DNA from: Idiomarina loihiensis
GTDB lineage: Bacteria; Pseudomonadota; Gammaproteobacteria; Enterobacterales; Alteromonadaceae
Reading direction: 5' to 3'
DNA: 64,000 bases
Assembly: GCF_024584785.1 (NCBI RefSeq)
Contig: NZ_CP074112.1
Coordinates: 2,232,001-2,296,000, forward strand
Every line of letters begins with the position of its first letter. The first letter of the stretch is position 1. Below are positions 38,718 to 47,589 of this stretch, piece after piece. The notes beneath the pieces were generated by a model, which was not told where the DNA came from, did no database searches, and saw only the letters and a program-made list of their open reading frames with translations. Position numbers and translations under genes: made by a program.

Positions 38718-39377
38718 ATGTCAAAGTTAGAAAGTATTGTATTAGAAGCGCCCACAGAATCAAACAAGGTTTTGTTGCACTCTTGCTGTGCGCCTTGTGC
38801 CGGTGATGTGATGCAGCGCATGGTGGATGCTGGAATCGATATTACGGTGTTTTTCTATAACCCAAACATTCACCCTGAGAAAGAATACTTAATTCGCAAA
38901 GAAGAGAATATTCGGTTTGCCGAAAAACTCAGGATCCCCTTTATTGATGCCGACTATGACACCAAAAACTGGTTCGAGCGAGTAAAAGGTTTAGAGTGGG
39001 AGCCGGAGCGTGGCGAACGTTGCACGGTGTGCTTCGATATGCGTTTTGAGCGTACGGCATTGTATGCTCACGAGCATGGCTTTGACGCTATTACCAGCTG
39101 TTTAGGTATTTCCCGTTGGAAAAATATGGAGCAGATTAATGAGTGCGGAGTTCGAGCAGTATCGCGTTATCCCGACGTGACCTACTGGACTTTCAATTGG
39201 CGTAAGCAGGGCGGTTCTCAACGTATGGTCGAATTGGCCAAGCGCGAACGTTTTTACCAACAAGAGTATTGCGGCTGCATCTACTCACTGCGTGATACCA
39301 ATCGCTGGCGCGTAAAAAATAACCGTCCACGTATCGAAATTGGTGTTCAATTTTACGGCATGGACGGTACCGAATAA
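38718..39377 (+). CDS. queH: Epoxyqueuosine reductase QueH
   Basis: The 219-residue enzyme reduces epoxyqueuosine to queuosine in tRNA, the last step of queuosine synthesis. The motif [15 protein letters not shown] near the N-terminus, [10 protein letters not shown] in the middle and [16 protein letters not shown] at the C-terminus supply the conserved Cys residues. QueH is the non-homologous replacement for QueG. TATAAT at 38663 may be the -10 box. Confidence 0.9.
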   Translation: MSKLESIVLEAPTESNKVLLHSCCAPCAGDVMQRMVDAGIDITVFFYNPNIHPEKEYLIRKEENIRFAEKLRIPFIDADYDTKNWFERVKGLEWEPERGERCTVCFDMRFERTALYAHEHGFDAITSCLGISRWKNMEQINECGVRAVSRYPDVTYWTFNWRKQGGSQRMVELAKRERFYQQEYCGCIYSLRDTNRWRVKNNRPRIEIGVQFYGMDGTE

Positions 39378-39380
39378 AAT

Positions 39381-39547
39381 AATGGGCTTAGTGCATTTAA
39401 AGATTGATTGACAACAGGTGGTACCCCGGGCGTTTCAACGGCATAATGACTACCACCAGTAATTTGCTTAACTTCAGCGACCACATCAGCGACCACATCC
39501 ACATCTTTTCCGTTGAGAGCATGGGTTGCCCCAAGCTCTTTGGTCAT
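39381..39547 (-). pseudogene. Zinc-type alcohol dehydrogenase fragment
   Basis: The minus strand reads KELGATHALNGKDVDVVADVV, ITGGSHYAVETPGVPPVV, typical of the NAD-binding half of aryl-alcohol-type dehydrogenases. Neither end of the gene is present. It lies between queH and ggt. Confidence 0.6.
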
Positions 39548-39606
39548 AGGTTACTAAAGCCCACGCCATTACCGCTCATTTTTACATTCATTGCTAGGAG
39601 ACTCTT

Positions 39607-41310
39607 ATGTGGTATCGGACTATCGCAAGTGTTATCGCTTTTGTCAGTGTCGCTGGTTGTACAACAGCAGACGCCCCAACGGCGCCCGCTAACACAGCTG
39701 CAGTAGCTGTGCAGCACGTTGGTGCAGTAGCTTCACCAGATACTTATGGTGCTATGGTCGCTGAGCAAATCCTTGCTCGCGGCGGTAATGCGGTGGATGC
39801 AGCTATCGCTACTGCATTTACCCTAGCCGTTACTTACCCTGAAGCCGGTAACATTGGCGGTGGTGGGTTCATGACAATTTGGTATGACAGCCAGCCGTAT
39901 TATCTCGATTATCGTGAAACTGCACCCTTGGCTGCGCACCGCGACATGTACCTGGATGAAGCTGGTGAGGTAATTCCAGATATGAGCCTTGTTGGGGTAA
40001 AAGCCAGCGGCGTCCCTGGTACCGTTATGGGCATGTGGGAAGCTCATCAAAAATTCAGTCAATTGCCATGGCACGAGTTGCTCCAGCCGGCCATTTATTA
40101 TGCTGAAAATGGCTTCGAGGTTTCCGATAAACAAGCAATTTATCGTTCGAATTTGTTTGAAAAACTTGCCGCAACAACAAATTTTATGGATTACTTTGGC
40201 ACCATGCAGGCGGGCACTGTGTTAGTGCAAGAAGAACTTGCAGCCACGTTAAAGCGCATTGCTGAGCATGGACCTGCAGATTTTTATAGCGGCCAAACTG
40301 CTGAATTGTTGGTGGCTCAAATGGAGCGAGATGGTGGCTTAATCACCCAAGAAGACTTAACCAGTTATCGCGCGAAATGGCGCACGCCGTTGGTCATTGA
40401 TTGGCACGATTATCAGCTCGTCACTGCACCCTTACCAAGTTCTGGCGGGATTGCATTAGCGCAACTACTTGGCTTGAAAGAGCGGTTAGCTGAGCATTTT
40501 GAGGGGGTGGAACATAATAGCCCGCAATACGTACACCTCATTGCTGAAATTGAAAAGCGGGTGTTTGCCGACCGCGCAGATTATCTCGGAGACCCCGAAT
40601 TTGTTGATGTACCTCAAGCCCAGCTATTGGCCGATAGTTATTTAGACCGTCGCGCAGCAGAAATTAATCCGCATGCCATTTCGGTAACCGAGAACGTTAA
40701 ACCCGGGTTAGAAAGCTATAACACCACGCATTTTTCAATTCTTGATCAATACGGTAATGCCGTGTCCAATACCTATACCCTTAATCTAAGCTATGGCAAT
40801 GGCGTGGTGGTAGAAGGTGCGGGCTTCTTATTGAACAATGAAATGGACGATTTTTCGGCCAAACCAGGTATGCCCAATGCCTTTGGCGTAGTGGGCAGTG
40901 ATGCTAATGCCATTGAGCCTGGCAAGCGGATGCTGTCGTCCATGTCGCCGTCTATTTTAGTTAAGGACGATAACGTTGCGATGGTCATTGGTACCCCGGG
41001 CGGTTCAACAATTTTCACATCGATTTTCCAAGTCATTAATAACGTTTATGACTTTGGTATGTCGCTGCAAGAGGCGGTATCGGCACCACGCTTCCATCAC
41101 CAATTACTGCCTCAAGATCAGATCACCATGGAGCCTTATGGACAGCTCAGTGAAGCAACCCAAGCACAGTTACAGGAATGGGGCTATCACTTAGTAACTC
41201 AAGGGTGGAATTTGGGAGATATTCAGGCCATTCAAGTGGTGGATGGCGAAGTACAAGCTGTGGCCGACCCCCGCGGACGTGGTGTCGCGAAGGTCTTCCA
41301 CAAGCCATAG
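39607..41310 (+). CDS. ggt: Gamma-glutamyltransferase, lipoprotein
   Basis: This is a 567-residue Ntn hydrolase. The N-terminal lipobox SVAGC (residue 19) suggests anchoring to the periplasmic face of a membrane. The autocleavage site with nucleophile Thr is in YNTTHFSILDQYGN. Other family motifs are GGNAVDAAIATAF, GNIGGGGFM and MLSSMSPSI. It cleaves glutathione and other gamma-glutamyl compounds. Confidence 0.92.
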   Translation: MWYRTIASVIAFVSVAGCTTADAPTAPANTAAVAVQHVGAVASPDTYGAMVAEQILARGGNAVDAAIATAFTLAVTYPEAGNIGGGGFMTIWYDSQPYYLDYRETAPLAAHRDMYLDEAGEVIPDMSLVGVKASGVPGTVMGMWEAHQKFSQLPWHELLQPAIYYAENGFEVSDKQAIYRSNLFEKLAATTNFMDYFGTMQAGTVLVQEELAATLKRIAEHGPADFYSGQTAELLVAQMERDGGLITQEDLTSYRAKWRTPLVIDWHDYQLVTAPLPSSGGIALAQLLGLKERLAEHFEGVEHNSPQYVHLIAEIEKRVFADRADYLGDPEFVDVPQAQLLADSYLDRRAAEINPHAISVTENVKPGLESYNTTHFSILDQYGNAVSNTYTLNLSYGNGVVVEGAGFLLNNEMDDFSAKPGMPNAFGVVGSDANAIEPGKRMLSSMSPSILVKDDNVAMVIGTPGGSTIFTSIFQVINNVYDFGMSLQEAVSAPRFHHQLLPQDQITMEPYGQLSEATQAQLQEWGYHLVTQGWNLGDIQAIQVVDGEVQAVADPRGRGVAKVFHKP

Positions 41311-41447
41311 TAAAACATTACTTGAACGGGTCCGGACGTGGTGTGTCTGGGCCTGCTTGCCATCTATGCCCAATTGAGGTTTTTAAGTTATCGGTACCGC
41401 CGAAAATACCTTCATCATGCTAAAATCACTTAACATAACCCTATTTT

Positions 41448-41903
41448 GTGAGTATACGTGATGCACATATCATATCCTTGATAATTATTAACAAACCAAT
41501 TGCCACCCCTGCCACCTCGCTCGGGGGAGTAGATACCCAGTTACTTGGGATTGGCAGCAACGGACATATCGGATTCAATGAACCTGGAACCCCCTTTGAT
41601 AGTGTGACTCACGTGGTCGAGCTTGCGCCTAAGACGCGACGCGATAACGCGCGTTTTTTTGACCATGTCGACGATGTGCCTACCCATGCCATTACTATGG
41701 GGATTGCTGAAATTCTTGCGGCTAAGGAAATTTTCATAGTGGCGACTGGGCGCCATAAAGCCGAAATCATGGCACGCCTATATAGCAGTGCTATTGATGA
41801 GCAGTTGCCAGCTTCGGCACTGAAGCAGCACGCTCATTTGCGTATTTTGGTCGATGCCGAGGCAGCAGAACTTTTACCGACGCACATCAAGCAAGTCTTG
41901 TAA
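41448..41903 (+). pseudogene. nagB: Glucosamine-6-phosphate deaminase, 3' portion
   Basis: From about 41523 the frame matches NagB (GVDTQLLGIGSNGHIGFNEPG, VPTHAITMGIAEILAAKEI) to the C-terminus. The preceding 25 codons do not match, and the first ~110 residues of the enzyme are missing, so it is 5'-truncated. The active-site His of NGHIGF remains but the protein cannot be complete. Confidence 0.8.
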
Positions 41904-41996
41904 TTGAGGCGGAATTCCTACTAATTATCACAATAATGTGCTAATTCTTAACGATGCAGTTGTTGCATTGTAACCTCAACATGAAGGAGTCATGGA

Positions 41997-43517
41997 ATGA
42001 GTGATAAAAAGTGTCCATTTGATCCTACGCCGTTAACTACCAATGCGGGTGCTCCGGTTCCGGATAACCAAAATAGCTTAACGGCTGGGCAGCGTGGTCC
42101 GTTATTAACGCAGGATCTATGGTTGAATGAAAAGTTGGCCAACTTCGTTCGCGAAGTTATTCCAGAGCGTCGGATGCACGCTAAAGGCTCGGGTGCATTT
42201 GGCACTTTTACGGTCACCAATGACATCACCAAGTACACTTGCGCAAAAATTTTTAGTGAAGTGGGCAATAAAACGGAGATGTTTGTTCGCTTTAGTACTG
42301 TCGCAGGAGAACGCGGGGCAGCAGATGCCGAGCGTGATATTCGTGGCTTCGCGATGAAGTTTTACACCGAAGAAGGGAACTGGGATTTGGTCGGGAACAA
42401 CACCCCAGTGTTCTTTTTGCGCGACCCGTTAAAGTTTCCTGATTTAAACAAAGCAGTGAAGCGTGACCCACGTACTAACTTGCGTTCCGCAACCAATAAC
42501 TGGGATTTCTGGACCTTGCTACCTGAGTCTTTCCACCAGGTAACTATTGTTATGAGTGACCGCGGTATTCCAGCTTCCTACCGTCACATGCATGGCTTTG
42601 GTTCGCACACCTACAGCTTCTGGAACGAGCAGGGCGAACGCTACTGGGTGAAATTCCACCTGCGTACGCAGCAAGGTATTAAAAACCTGACCGACGCAGA
42701 TGCAGCAGCGGTAGTTGCGCAAGACCGTGAAAGTCATCAGCGTGATTTGTACGAAGCCATTGAGCGGGATGACTTCCCGAAATGGAAGATGTACGTACAA
42801 GTTATGCCTGAGCAAGATGCGGAAAAAGTGCCTTATCATCCGTTTGACCTTACCAAAGTGTGGCCCAAAGGGGATTATCCACTGATTGAAGTCGGTGAGT
42901 TCGAGCTTAATCGTAACCCTGAGAACTACTTCGCTGATGTGGAGCAGGCAGCGTTCGCACCGAGTAACGTAGTACGTGGTATTGGTGTGTCACCGGATAA
43001 AATGCTGCAAGCGCGTCTGGTCAACTATGCTGACGCACAACGTTATCGGGTTGGGGTTAACCATTATCAAATCCCGGTTAACCAAGCGCAGTGCCCAGTT
43101 CATAGTAACGCGCGTGATGGCCAAGGGCGAGTGGATCAAAACTATGGTGGGCGTCCGCATTATGAGCCGAACAGCTTTGCGCAATGGCAGGAACAACCGA
43201 AGTACCATGAGCCACCATTACGGATTAACGGCGATGGAGCACGGTATAACTTCCGTAAAGACGACGATGACTACTTCAGTCAACCACGCGCCTTGTTTAA
43301 TTTAATGAGCGATGCACAAAAACAAGCGCTCTTTCAGAACACTGCGGCAGCAATGGGTGATGCGGAGAATTTCATCAAGTATCGTCATATTCGCTTGTGT
43401 CATCATTGTCACCCTGACTATGCCGAAGGGGTTGCCAATGCATTAGGATTAACGGTTGCCGATGCGCTACAAGCACGCGACACTGATCCGGCCAAGCATT
43501 TGGAAAGCTGCTTCTAA
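41997..43517 (+). CDS. katA: Monofunctional haem catalase
   Basis: A 506-residue small-subunit catalase. Catalytic His is in [11 protein letters not shown], Asn in [13 protein letters not shown], and haem-ligand Tyr in [31 protein letters not shown] is the family signature. GGAGTCATGG precedes the ATG. It removes hydrogen peroxide in the cytoplasm. Full length and intact. Confidence 0.95.
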   Translation: MSDKKCPFDPTPLTTNAGAPVPDNQNSLTAGQRGPLLTQDLWLNEKLANFVREVIPERRMHAKGSGAFGTFTVTNDITKYTCAKIFSEVGNKTEMFVRFSTVAGERGAADAERDIRGFAMKFYTEEGNWDLVGNNTPVFFLRDPLKFPDLNKAVKRDPRTNLRSATNNWDFWTLLPESFHQVTIVMSDRGIPASYRHMHGFGSHTYSFWNEQGERYWVKFHLRTQQGIKNLTDADAAAVVAQDRESHQRDLYEAIERDDFPKWKMYVQVMPEQDAEKVPYHPFDLTKVWPKGDYPLIEVGEFELNRNPENYFADVEQAAFAPSNVVRGIGVSPDKMLQARLVNYADAQRYRVGVNHYQIPVNQAQCPVHSNARDGQGRVDQNYGGRPHYEPNSFAQWQEQPKYHEPPLRINGDGARYNFRKDDDDYFSQPRALFNLMSDAQKQALFQNTAAAMGDAENFIKYRHIRLCHHCHPDYAEGVANALGLTVADALQARDTDPAKHLESCF

Positions 43518-43521
43518 GAAA

Positions 43522-43552
43522 AACCCCCCTGTAGCTATGGGCTACTGGGGGT
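43522..43552. terminator. Bidirectional terminator after katA
   Basis: AACCCCC and GGGGGTT arms enclose TGTAGC/GGCTAC. The hairpin lies between convergent katA and the nitroreductase gene. Confidence 0.75.
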
Positions 43553-43571
43553 TGTGCGCTGTGATAAATGC

Positions 43572-44174
43572 TTAAGAAAAAATCAGGAAACGTTCATCAT
43601 CGTTCATGAATTCTTTGGTGCCAAACTCGCCTTCATTTGAACCGAAAGGCATTTGTGCGCGTAAGACCCATGACGCTGGGATACTCCATTCTTTTGCGGC
43701 TGCTTCATCGACGACTGGGTTGTAGTGTTGCAAGCTCGCACCAACATTTGCTTCTGCTAATGCAGTCCACACCGCGAACTGTGCGATAGCAGTTGAATGT
43801 TCAGACCAAACTGGAAAGTTATCTGCGTAAAGTGGGAATTGCTCTTGTAAGCCTTTGACCACGTTTTGGTCTTCGTAGAACAGCACCGTACCCACACCCG
43901 CTGCAAATGATTTCAATTTATTTTCGGTCGCACTAAATGCCTCAGCTGGCACCAATGGGCGCAACGCTTCTTTGGTCAATTCCCAAAACTTGTCACTTTG
44001 CTCACCGAACAGAATCACCGCACGTGAGCTTTGTGAGTTGAATGAAGAAGGCGCTTGACGAACCGCTTCTTTAATCAATTGTGTTAATTGCTCTTGGCTA
44101 AGTTCAACGTTCTTGCCTAAAACATATTGGCTTCTACGCTTCGTAAATAACTTAATGGCTGAATTATCAATCAT
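43572..44174 (-). CDS. Nitroreductase-family FMN oxidoreductase
   Basis: The 200-residue protein starts MIDNSAIKLFTKRRSQY at 44174, with AAAAGGGG six bases before the ATG. It has APSSFNSQSSRAV (FMN-binding Ser/Asn loop) and NVGASLQHYNP then MPFGSNEG, as in YdgI/nitroreductase members. Substrate not predictable. Confidence 0.85.
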   Translation of the reverse strand: MIDNSAIKLFTKRRSQYVLGKNVELSQEQLTQLIKEAVRQAPSSFNSQSSRAVILFGEQSDKFWELTKEALRPLVPAEAFSATENKLKSFAAGVGTVLFYEDQNVVKGLQEQFPLYADNFPVWSEHSTAIAQFAVWTALAEANVGASLQHYNPVVDEAAAKEWSIPASWVLRAQMPFGSNEGEFGTKEFMNDDERFLIFS

Positions 44175-44198
44175 GTAAAACCCCTTTTCGTAATACAT

Positions 44199-44605
44199 CG
44201 CCTGCGTGGCTGATGCTTCTTTAGTATTGCTTAGGATCTTAAAGCAATTACGAAAATGGTACTAGATAGTAAATTATCAACCCAACGTTCCATTTTTGGG
44301 ATGCCTGAAAAGTACCGCTAATACCGTGACAAATTCTGTGTCTTTTTTGTTTACTGAGTGTTTATGCGTATTATAGTATCATATGTTTATATTATTGTTA
44401 TCTTTGAGAGGAGTTACTTATTCTATAGCATGATTTTAGTTATGGTTGGATAGGCCGTTAATGCACAACTCTTCTGAGTTAACCAAATTGCTAATAGCAT
44501 TAGATTAAAATATACCCATCGGGCTCGTTATTATCGCGCAAGATTTAACCATTGCACACGTCAATGACATTAAATGTGCGAAACCTGACTTTGTTGTGTA
44601 AGCTG
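44199..44605. other. Intergenic stretch, no gene recognised
   Basis: The segment is AT-rich. A short open frame near 44527-44600 reads LTIAHVNDIKCAKPDFVV on the plus strand, without start or family. Confidence 0.4.
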
Positions 44606-45067
44606 TCACTCATAAAGTCTATTTGTAATCCCCCCAAAATAGGAGTAGTTATGCGTAGAAAGTGCTAGTACTGATTGAACTCTGCTCTTGTCTTCATGGC
44701 GCACGAAAACTTCAGGTGTTTTTGCATGTTTTAGCAAAGGAATTTGGCGAAATAATCTATCAGCCTCAGCTTTTATTCTTGACGCCGTGCAGAATCGAGT
44801 TGCGCCTTTTGAAATATCAATTGTTCGTAACTCGCCAGCCCAATCGTATACATCCTGAAATAAATGCAGATGTAAACGCTGCAGATGCTCGAGTGTGAAC
44901 TCTTGAATGTCTAATATCGTGGATGTGTAGGATTTATAACGTAGGGTAGTAAATTCTATTTCGGCAGCGGCTAGAGTTTCCTCATCGCGAATATTGAGCT
45001 TGTTAACCAAAACATCCGCGTCTGGGTAACAATACGGATCTTGCCCAACGCCTTACTTATCTCGCAT
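44606..45067 (-). pseudogene. fic: Fic-family AMPylase, nonsense codon and missing catalytic end
   Basis: The frame begins MRDK at 45067, then TAA where the family has Tyr or Phe, then GVGQDPYCYPDADVLVNKLNIRD, LHLFQDVYDWAGELRTIDISKG and RFCTASRIKAEADRLF. This is close to the E. coli Fic layout. The HPF-GNGR-type catalytic motif is absent: sequence diverges after VFVRHEDKSR. Both the start and the end are therefore broken. Confidence 0.85.
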
Positions 45068-45209
45068 ACTTACGTTTTAAAGATGCGATAGACTGCTTTT
45101 CAGAAGACTCTTTCATTTTAAGGCCTTCATACCCAAGACTGGTTTTGAAGTTCTCCATATTTGGAACAAAGCGCTCTTGTTTATCTGGGCTGTTTTTTGT
45201 GCGTTTCAT
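45057..45209 (-). CDS. yhfG: YhfG-like Fic antitoxin
   Basis: This is a 50-residue protein, MKRTKNSPDKQERFVPNMEN then FKTSLGYEGLKMKESSEKQ. The DKQ, NF-S and EG-M pattern matches YhfG, the small partner upstream of E. coli fic. Its end overlaps the fic start. Intact although the toxin is dead. Too short to be obvious in ORF scans. Confidence 0.6.
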   Translation of the reverse strand: MKRTKNSPDKQERFVPNMENFKTSLGYEGLKMKESSEKQSIASLKRKYAR

Positions 45210-45278
45210 TATCATGTACCCTTATGATGAGTCGCATAAATTATAACCTATGCCACTCGTCTAAGCCATGTCCAATAC

Positions 45279-45549
45279 GGTGGAATTTTTTCCACCTAAA
45301 AACTCAGGTTTTTTCGAAGGTTCAGAATTTTTTGTCGCGAGGCAAAGGTCAAAAATTGAAATTTCCACGTCGGTATTCTGTGACCAAATTTGTCATTAAT
45401 TGGTCTTTAAAGTATCGATTTCGACGCCAAACAGAAAGTCAAAACACCGCTTAAGCCCTTACCACGTCTAGCTTTAACGATTTACGACAGTATCGGTGAC
45501 TGCCCTCCGGAGGCAGAGGTCGCAGGTTCGACTCCTGCCGGGTGCGCCA
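45279..45549 (+). repeat. Type A boundary block ending in tRNA-Arg(CCG) 3' half (att5)
   Basis: A 271-bp block with the GGTGGAA hairpin, decayed att copy and tRNA 3' half (45500-45549). The T stem reads GCAGG/CCTGC where the others have ACAGG/CCTGT, a paired change that keeps the stem. It includes a full anticodon stem-loop, CTGCC-CTCCGGA-GGCAG. Confidence 0.88.
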
Positions 45550-45551
45550 TT

Positions 45552-45589
45552 GTAACTACCCCGTAAAATAATACAGCTCACTCGTAGAG
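45552..45589. repeat. Module-start repeat after att5
   Basis: GTAACTACCCCGTAAAAT to CACTCGTAGAGTG, identical to 27774-27811. Confidence 0.75.
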
Positions 45590-45636
45590 TGCTGTTTAAC
45601 CTAAAGGTTTGAATCGCGACTAGTTTTCTAGACAGT

Positions 45637-46947
45637 TCATACCGTAAAACGCTCAAGCGCCTTCAATGTACCTTTGCGAATAGCTTCCGCGCTTTGCTCT
45701 GCGCGGATACTTATCGAGGCAGCTTCCTCAGATGCAATATCGAGACACGCTTCTAACTTGGCTGTGATGTTCTCAATTGTCGAATCCATGCGGTCTGGAT
45801 CATAGCCAACACTCTTTGCGTGAGTTCTCCAGTGCCGAGGAAAAATCGTATGCCAATGATAATGCCGATTCTTACCATTCACGGCCATCGCCATTTTTAT
45901 TTTTTTCGGATGTAAGTTGCCTACTTGCGCGAATCCATACGCTGATAATACGTCATACAAGGGGGTCAGCCGATATCCTTTGGGGGTCAGTGCCAGACTA
46001 AAGTTCTTTGCATGCCCGTCTATAGCAGCGAAAAGCCAATACAGTAGCTGCGCTGACATAAATGTATCCTGATCACGAACCGAAGCCGTAGATGTAGATA
46101 AAATATTCATGATCTCTTTAGCGCTTGGGCCACCATGCTCCTCATATTTTGAACCGCCTGCCACAGCAAGCGCTTGGCAGAAATCTTCTTGTGGTAGGCG
46201 ATAAATCTTGTTCCCGATGACCTTTCTATCAAAGCGTTCAATAATCAAAACATCTTCACCATTGAAGCTGTCAATTTTTGTATGGGCTACCGGCAATCCA
46301 AGTGCCTGAACAACACGCATACAAAACCATTCGTTTTCAACGCTGCTCGATAAATCAGGTTCACCTGGGCGAGTTATGATTCGCGGTTTCAATATGTGCG
46401 TTGTTGGTGTTTGGCCTACAGGGATACCCCACTGTCCTTGCCAAAAAGTCAGCGCCGTTTTCTCTTGAGCGCCGGCAAGTGAAAAACGAAATGCATTCTC
46501 ATGCTGCATACCGAGGGTTTTGCCGGTTCGAGAATCTGCTATGAGTTGGCCGATTTGTTCTTCATTCAACGGGATTATTTCAACGTCAGGAACCGGCTCG
46601 GGCTCCGGACTGGCAGCAAAGGTTAATGCGCCAATACAGTCTTTGCCAACCGTTTGGAGCAAATCAAAAGGTTTTGTACTTTTAGCCCCAAGCCTATCCA
46701 CAATCGTTTTACGAACATCCGGACTGTCGGGCAACAAATTATCAAAGTAAGCGTTTAGAGCTTCGCCGGAATATTCCTGCTCAGTTAATGGTATGGATAT
46801 GGAGATTGCCCGTGCAAACTTGCATTGTAGCCAACTATCTGAATATCGAAAACTCAAGTTATTCAGCCGCGATGTCAACGTGCCAACGAACTGATCATTC
46901 ATGTGGCAATAGAGTGTATTCTCATGTTTGCGTCGGCCCATTACCAA
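45637..46947 (-). CDS. hipA: HipA toxin kinase, copy 2
   Basis: The 436 residues equal copy 1 except Arg to Trp in VENEWFCM and Gly to Cys in EDFCQAL. The kinase motifs (LAGAQEK, IIERFDRK, DGHAKNFSL) are intact, but both changes lie in the kinase core and could weaken it. Overlaps hipB as in copy 1. Confidence 0.93.
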   Translation of the reverse strand: MVMGRRKHENTLYCHMNDQFVGTLTSRLNNLSFRYSDSWLQCKFARAISISIPLTEQEYSGEALNAYFDNLLPDSPDVRKTIVDRLGAKSTKPFDLLQTVGKDCIGALTFAASPEPEPVPDVEIIPLNEEQIGQLIADSRTGKTLGMQHENAFRFSLAGAQEKTALTFWQGQWGIPVGQTPTTHILKPRIITRPGEPDLSSSVENEWFCMRVVQALGLPVAHTKIDSFNGEDVLIIERFDRKVIGNKIYRLPQEDFCQALAVAGGSKYEEHGGPSAKEIMNILSTSTASVRDQDTFMSAQLLYWLFAAIDGHAKNFSLALTPKGYRLTPLYDVLSAYGFAQVGNLHPKKIKMAMAVNGKNRHYHWHTIFPRHWRTHAKSVGYDPDRMDSTIENITAKLEACLDIASEEAASISIRAEQSAEAIRKGTLKALERFTV

Positions 46948-47183
46948 ATAACCTCGTTGTTATTTGAGGTGCTTTGTTCCACAGCGTCTGCGTTTAGCTG
47001 AATTCTGAGCGCTGCAAAAATTCGCAGCAAAGTTGATGTGTGCATTTCTCCGGTACGTTCAATCGAAGACACGCTTCGCTGCGAAAGATCGGTTAACCTT
47101 GCGAGTTCCTTTTGTGTGTAGCCCTGCTTCTTTCGGTGCGACTTAATAAGTGTCGCCAAGTCGGCTGGGCGCTGAATGATCAT
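46941..47183 (-). CDS. hipB: HipB antitoxin, copy 2
   Basis: The 80-residue XRE HTH antitoxin is identical in protein sequence to copy 1, so each HipB should cross-neutralise both HipA proteins and bind both operators. Confidence 0.9.
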   Translation of the reverse strand: MIIQRPADLATLIKSHRKKQGYTQKELARLTDLSQRSVSSIERTGEMHTSTLLRIFAALRIQLNADAVEQSTSNNNEVIW

Positions 47184-47254
47184 GAGTAAACCTCATCGAT
47201 GTAGTCGGGTTCATAAATAGGCACAGAAGAAGTGTAGTACATAAACCTATAAAA

Positions 47255-47298
47255 ATGAAGTAAACATCATAAATTTAACCTTATGATGTTTACTTCAT
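47255..47298 (-). promoter_or_regulatory. hipBA operator, copy 2
   Basis: Same 18-bp inverted arms and 8-bp spacer as 29477-29520. Confidence 0.8.
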
Positions 47299-47342
47299 TA
47301 ATTAGTCCTCCTGTTCCTTCCGGCCTAAAACCAAGTCAAAAA

Positions 47343-47442
47343 GGTGGAATTTTTTCCACCCCAAAACTCAGGATTCTTCGGGGAGTTAAAATTTTTTGTC
47401 GCGAGGCAGAGGTCACAGGTTCGACTCCTGTCGGGGGCGCCA
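47343..47442 (+). repeat. Shortened type A block fused to tRNA-Arg 3' half (att6)
   Basis: The block starts with the GGTGGAA hairpin but reaches a complete tRNA 3' half at 47403-47442 exactly where the longer blocks carry their decayed GAGGCAAAGGTCA copy. The 190-bp interval is absent. The acceptor strand has CGGGGGCGCCA, one base unlike the others. No gene from 47310 to 47589. Confidence 0.85.
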
Positions 47443-47589
47443 TCAAAGAATTTCAGAGCCGTCTGTCCGATAATACCGTTAATTAGCCGCCACCACTGAG
47501 GTACTTAAGATTAGAACTTGTTATTTTAAGGAGCTAGTTAGCGACAGAGAGCAGCTATAGGTTCCCTTAGCGTTAACAAAACCCGATAA

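Noticed and set aside
6916-47442. Integron attC cassette array
   Set aside because: No GTTRRRY core sites or integron integrase; the repeats are tRNA 3' ends.
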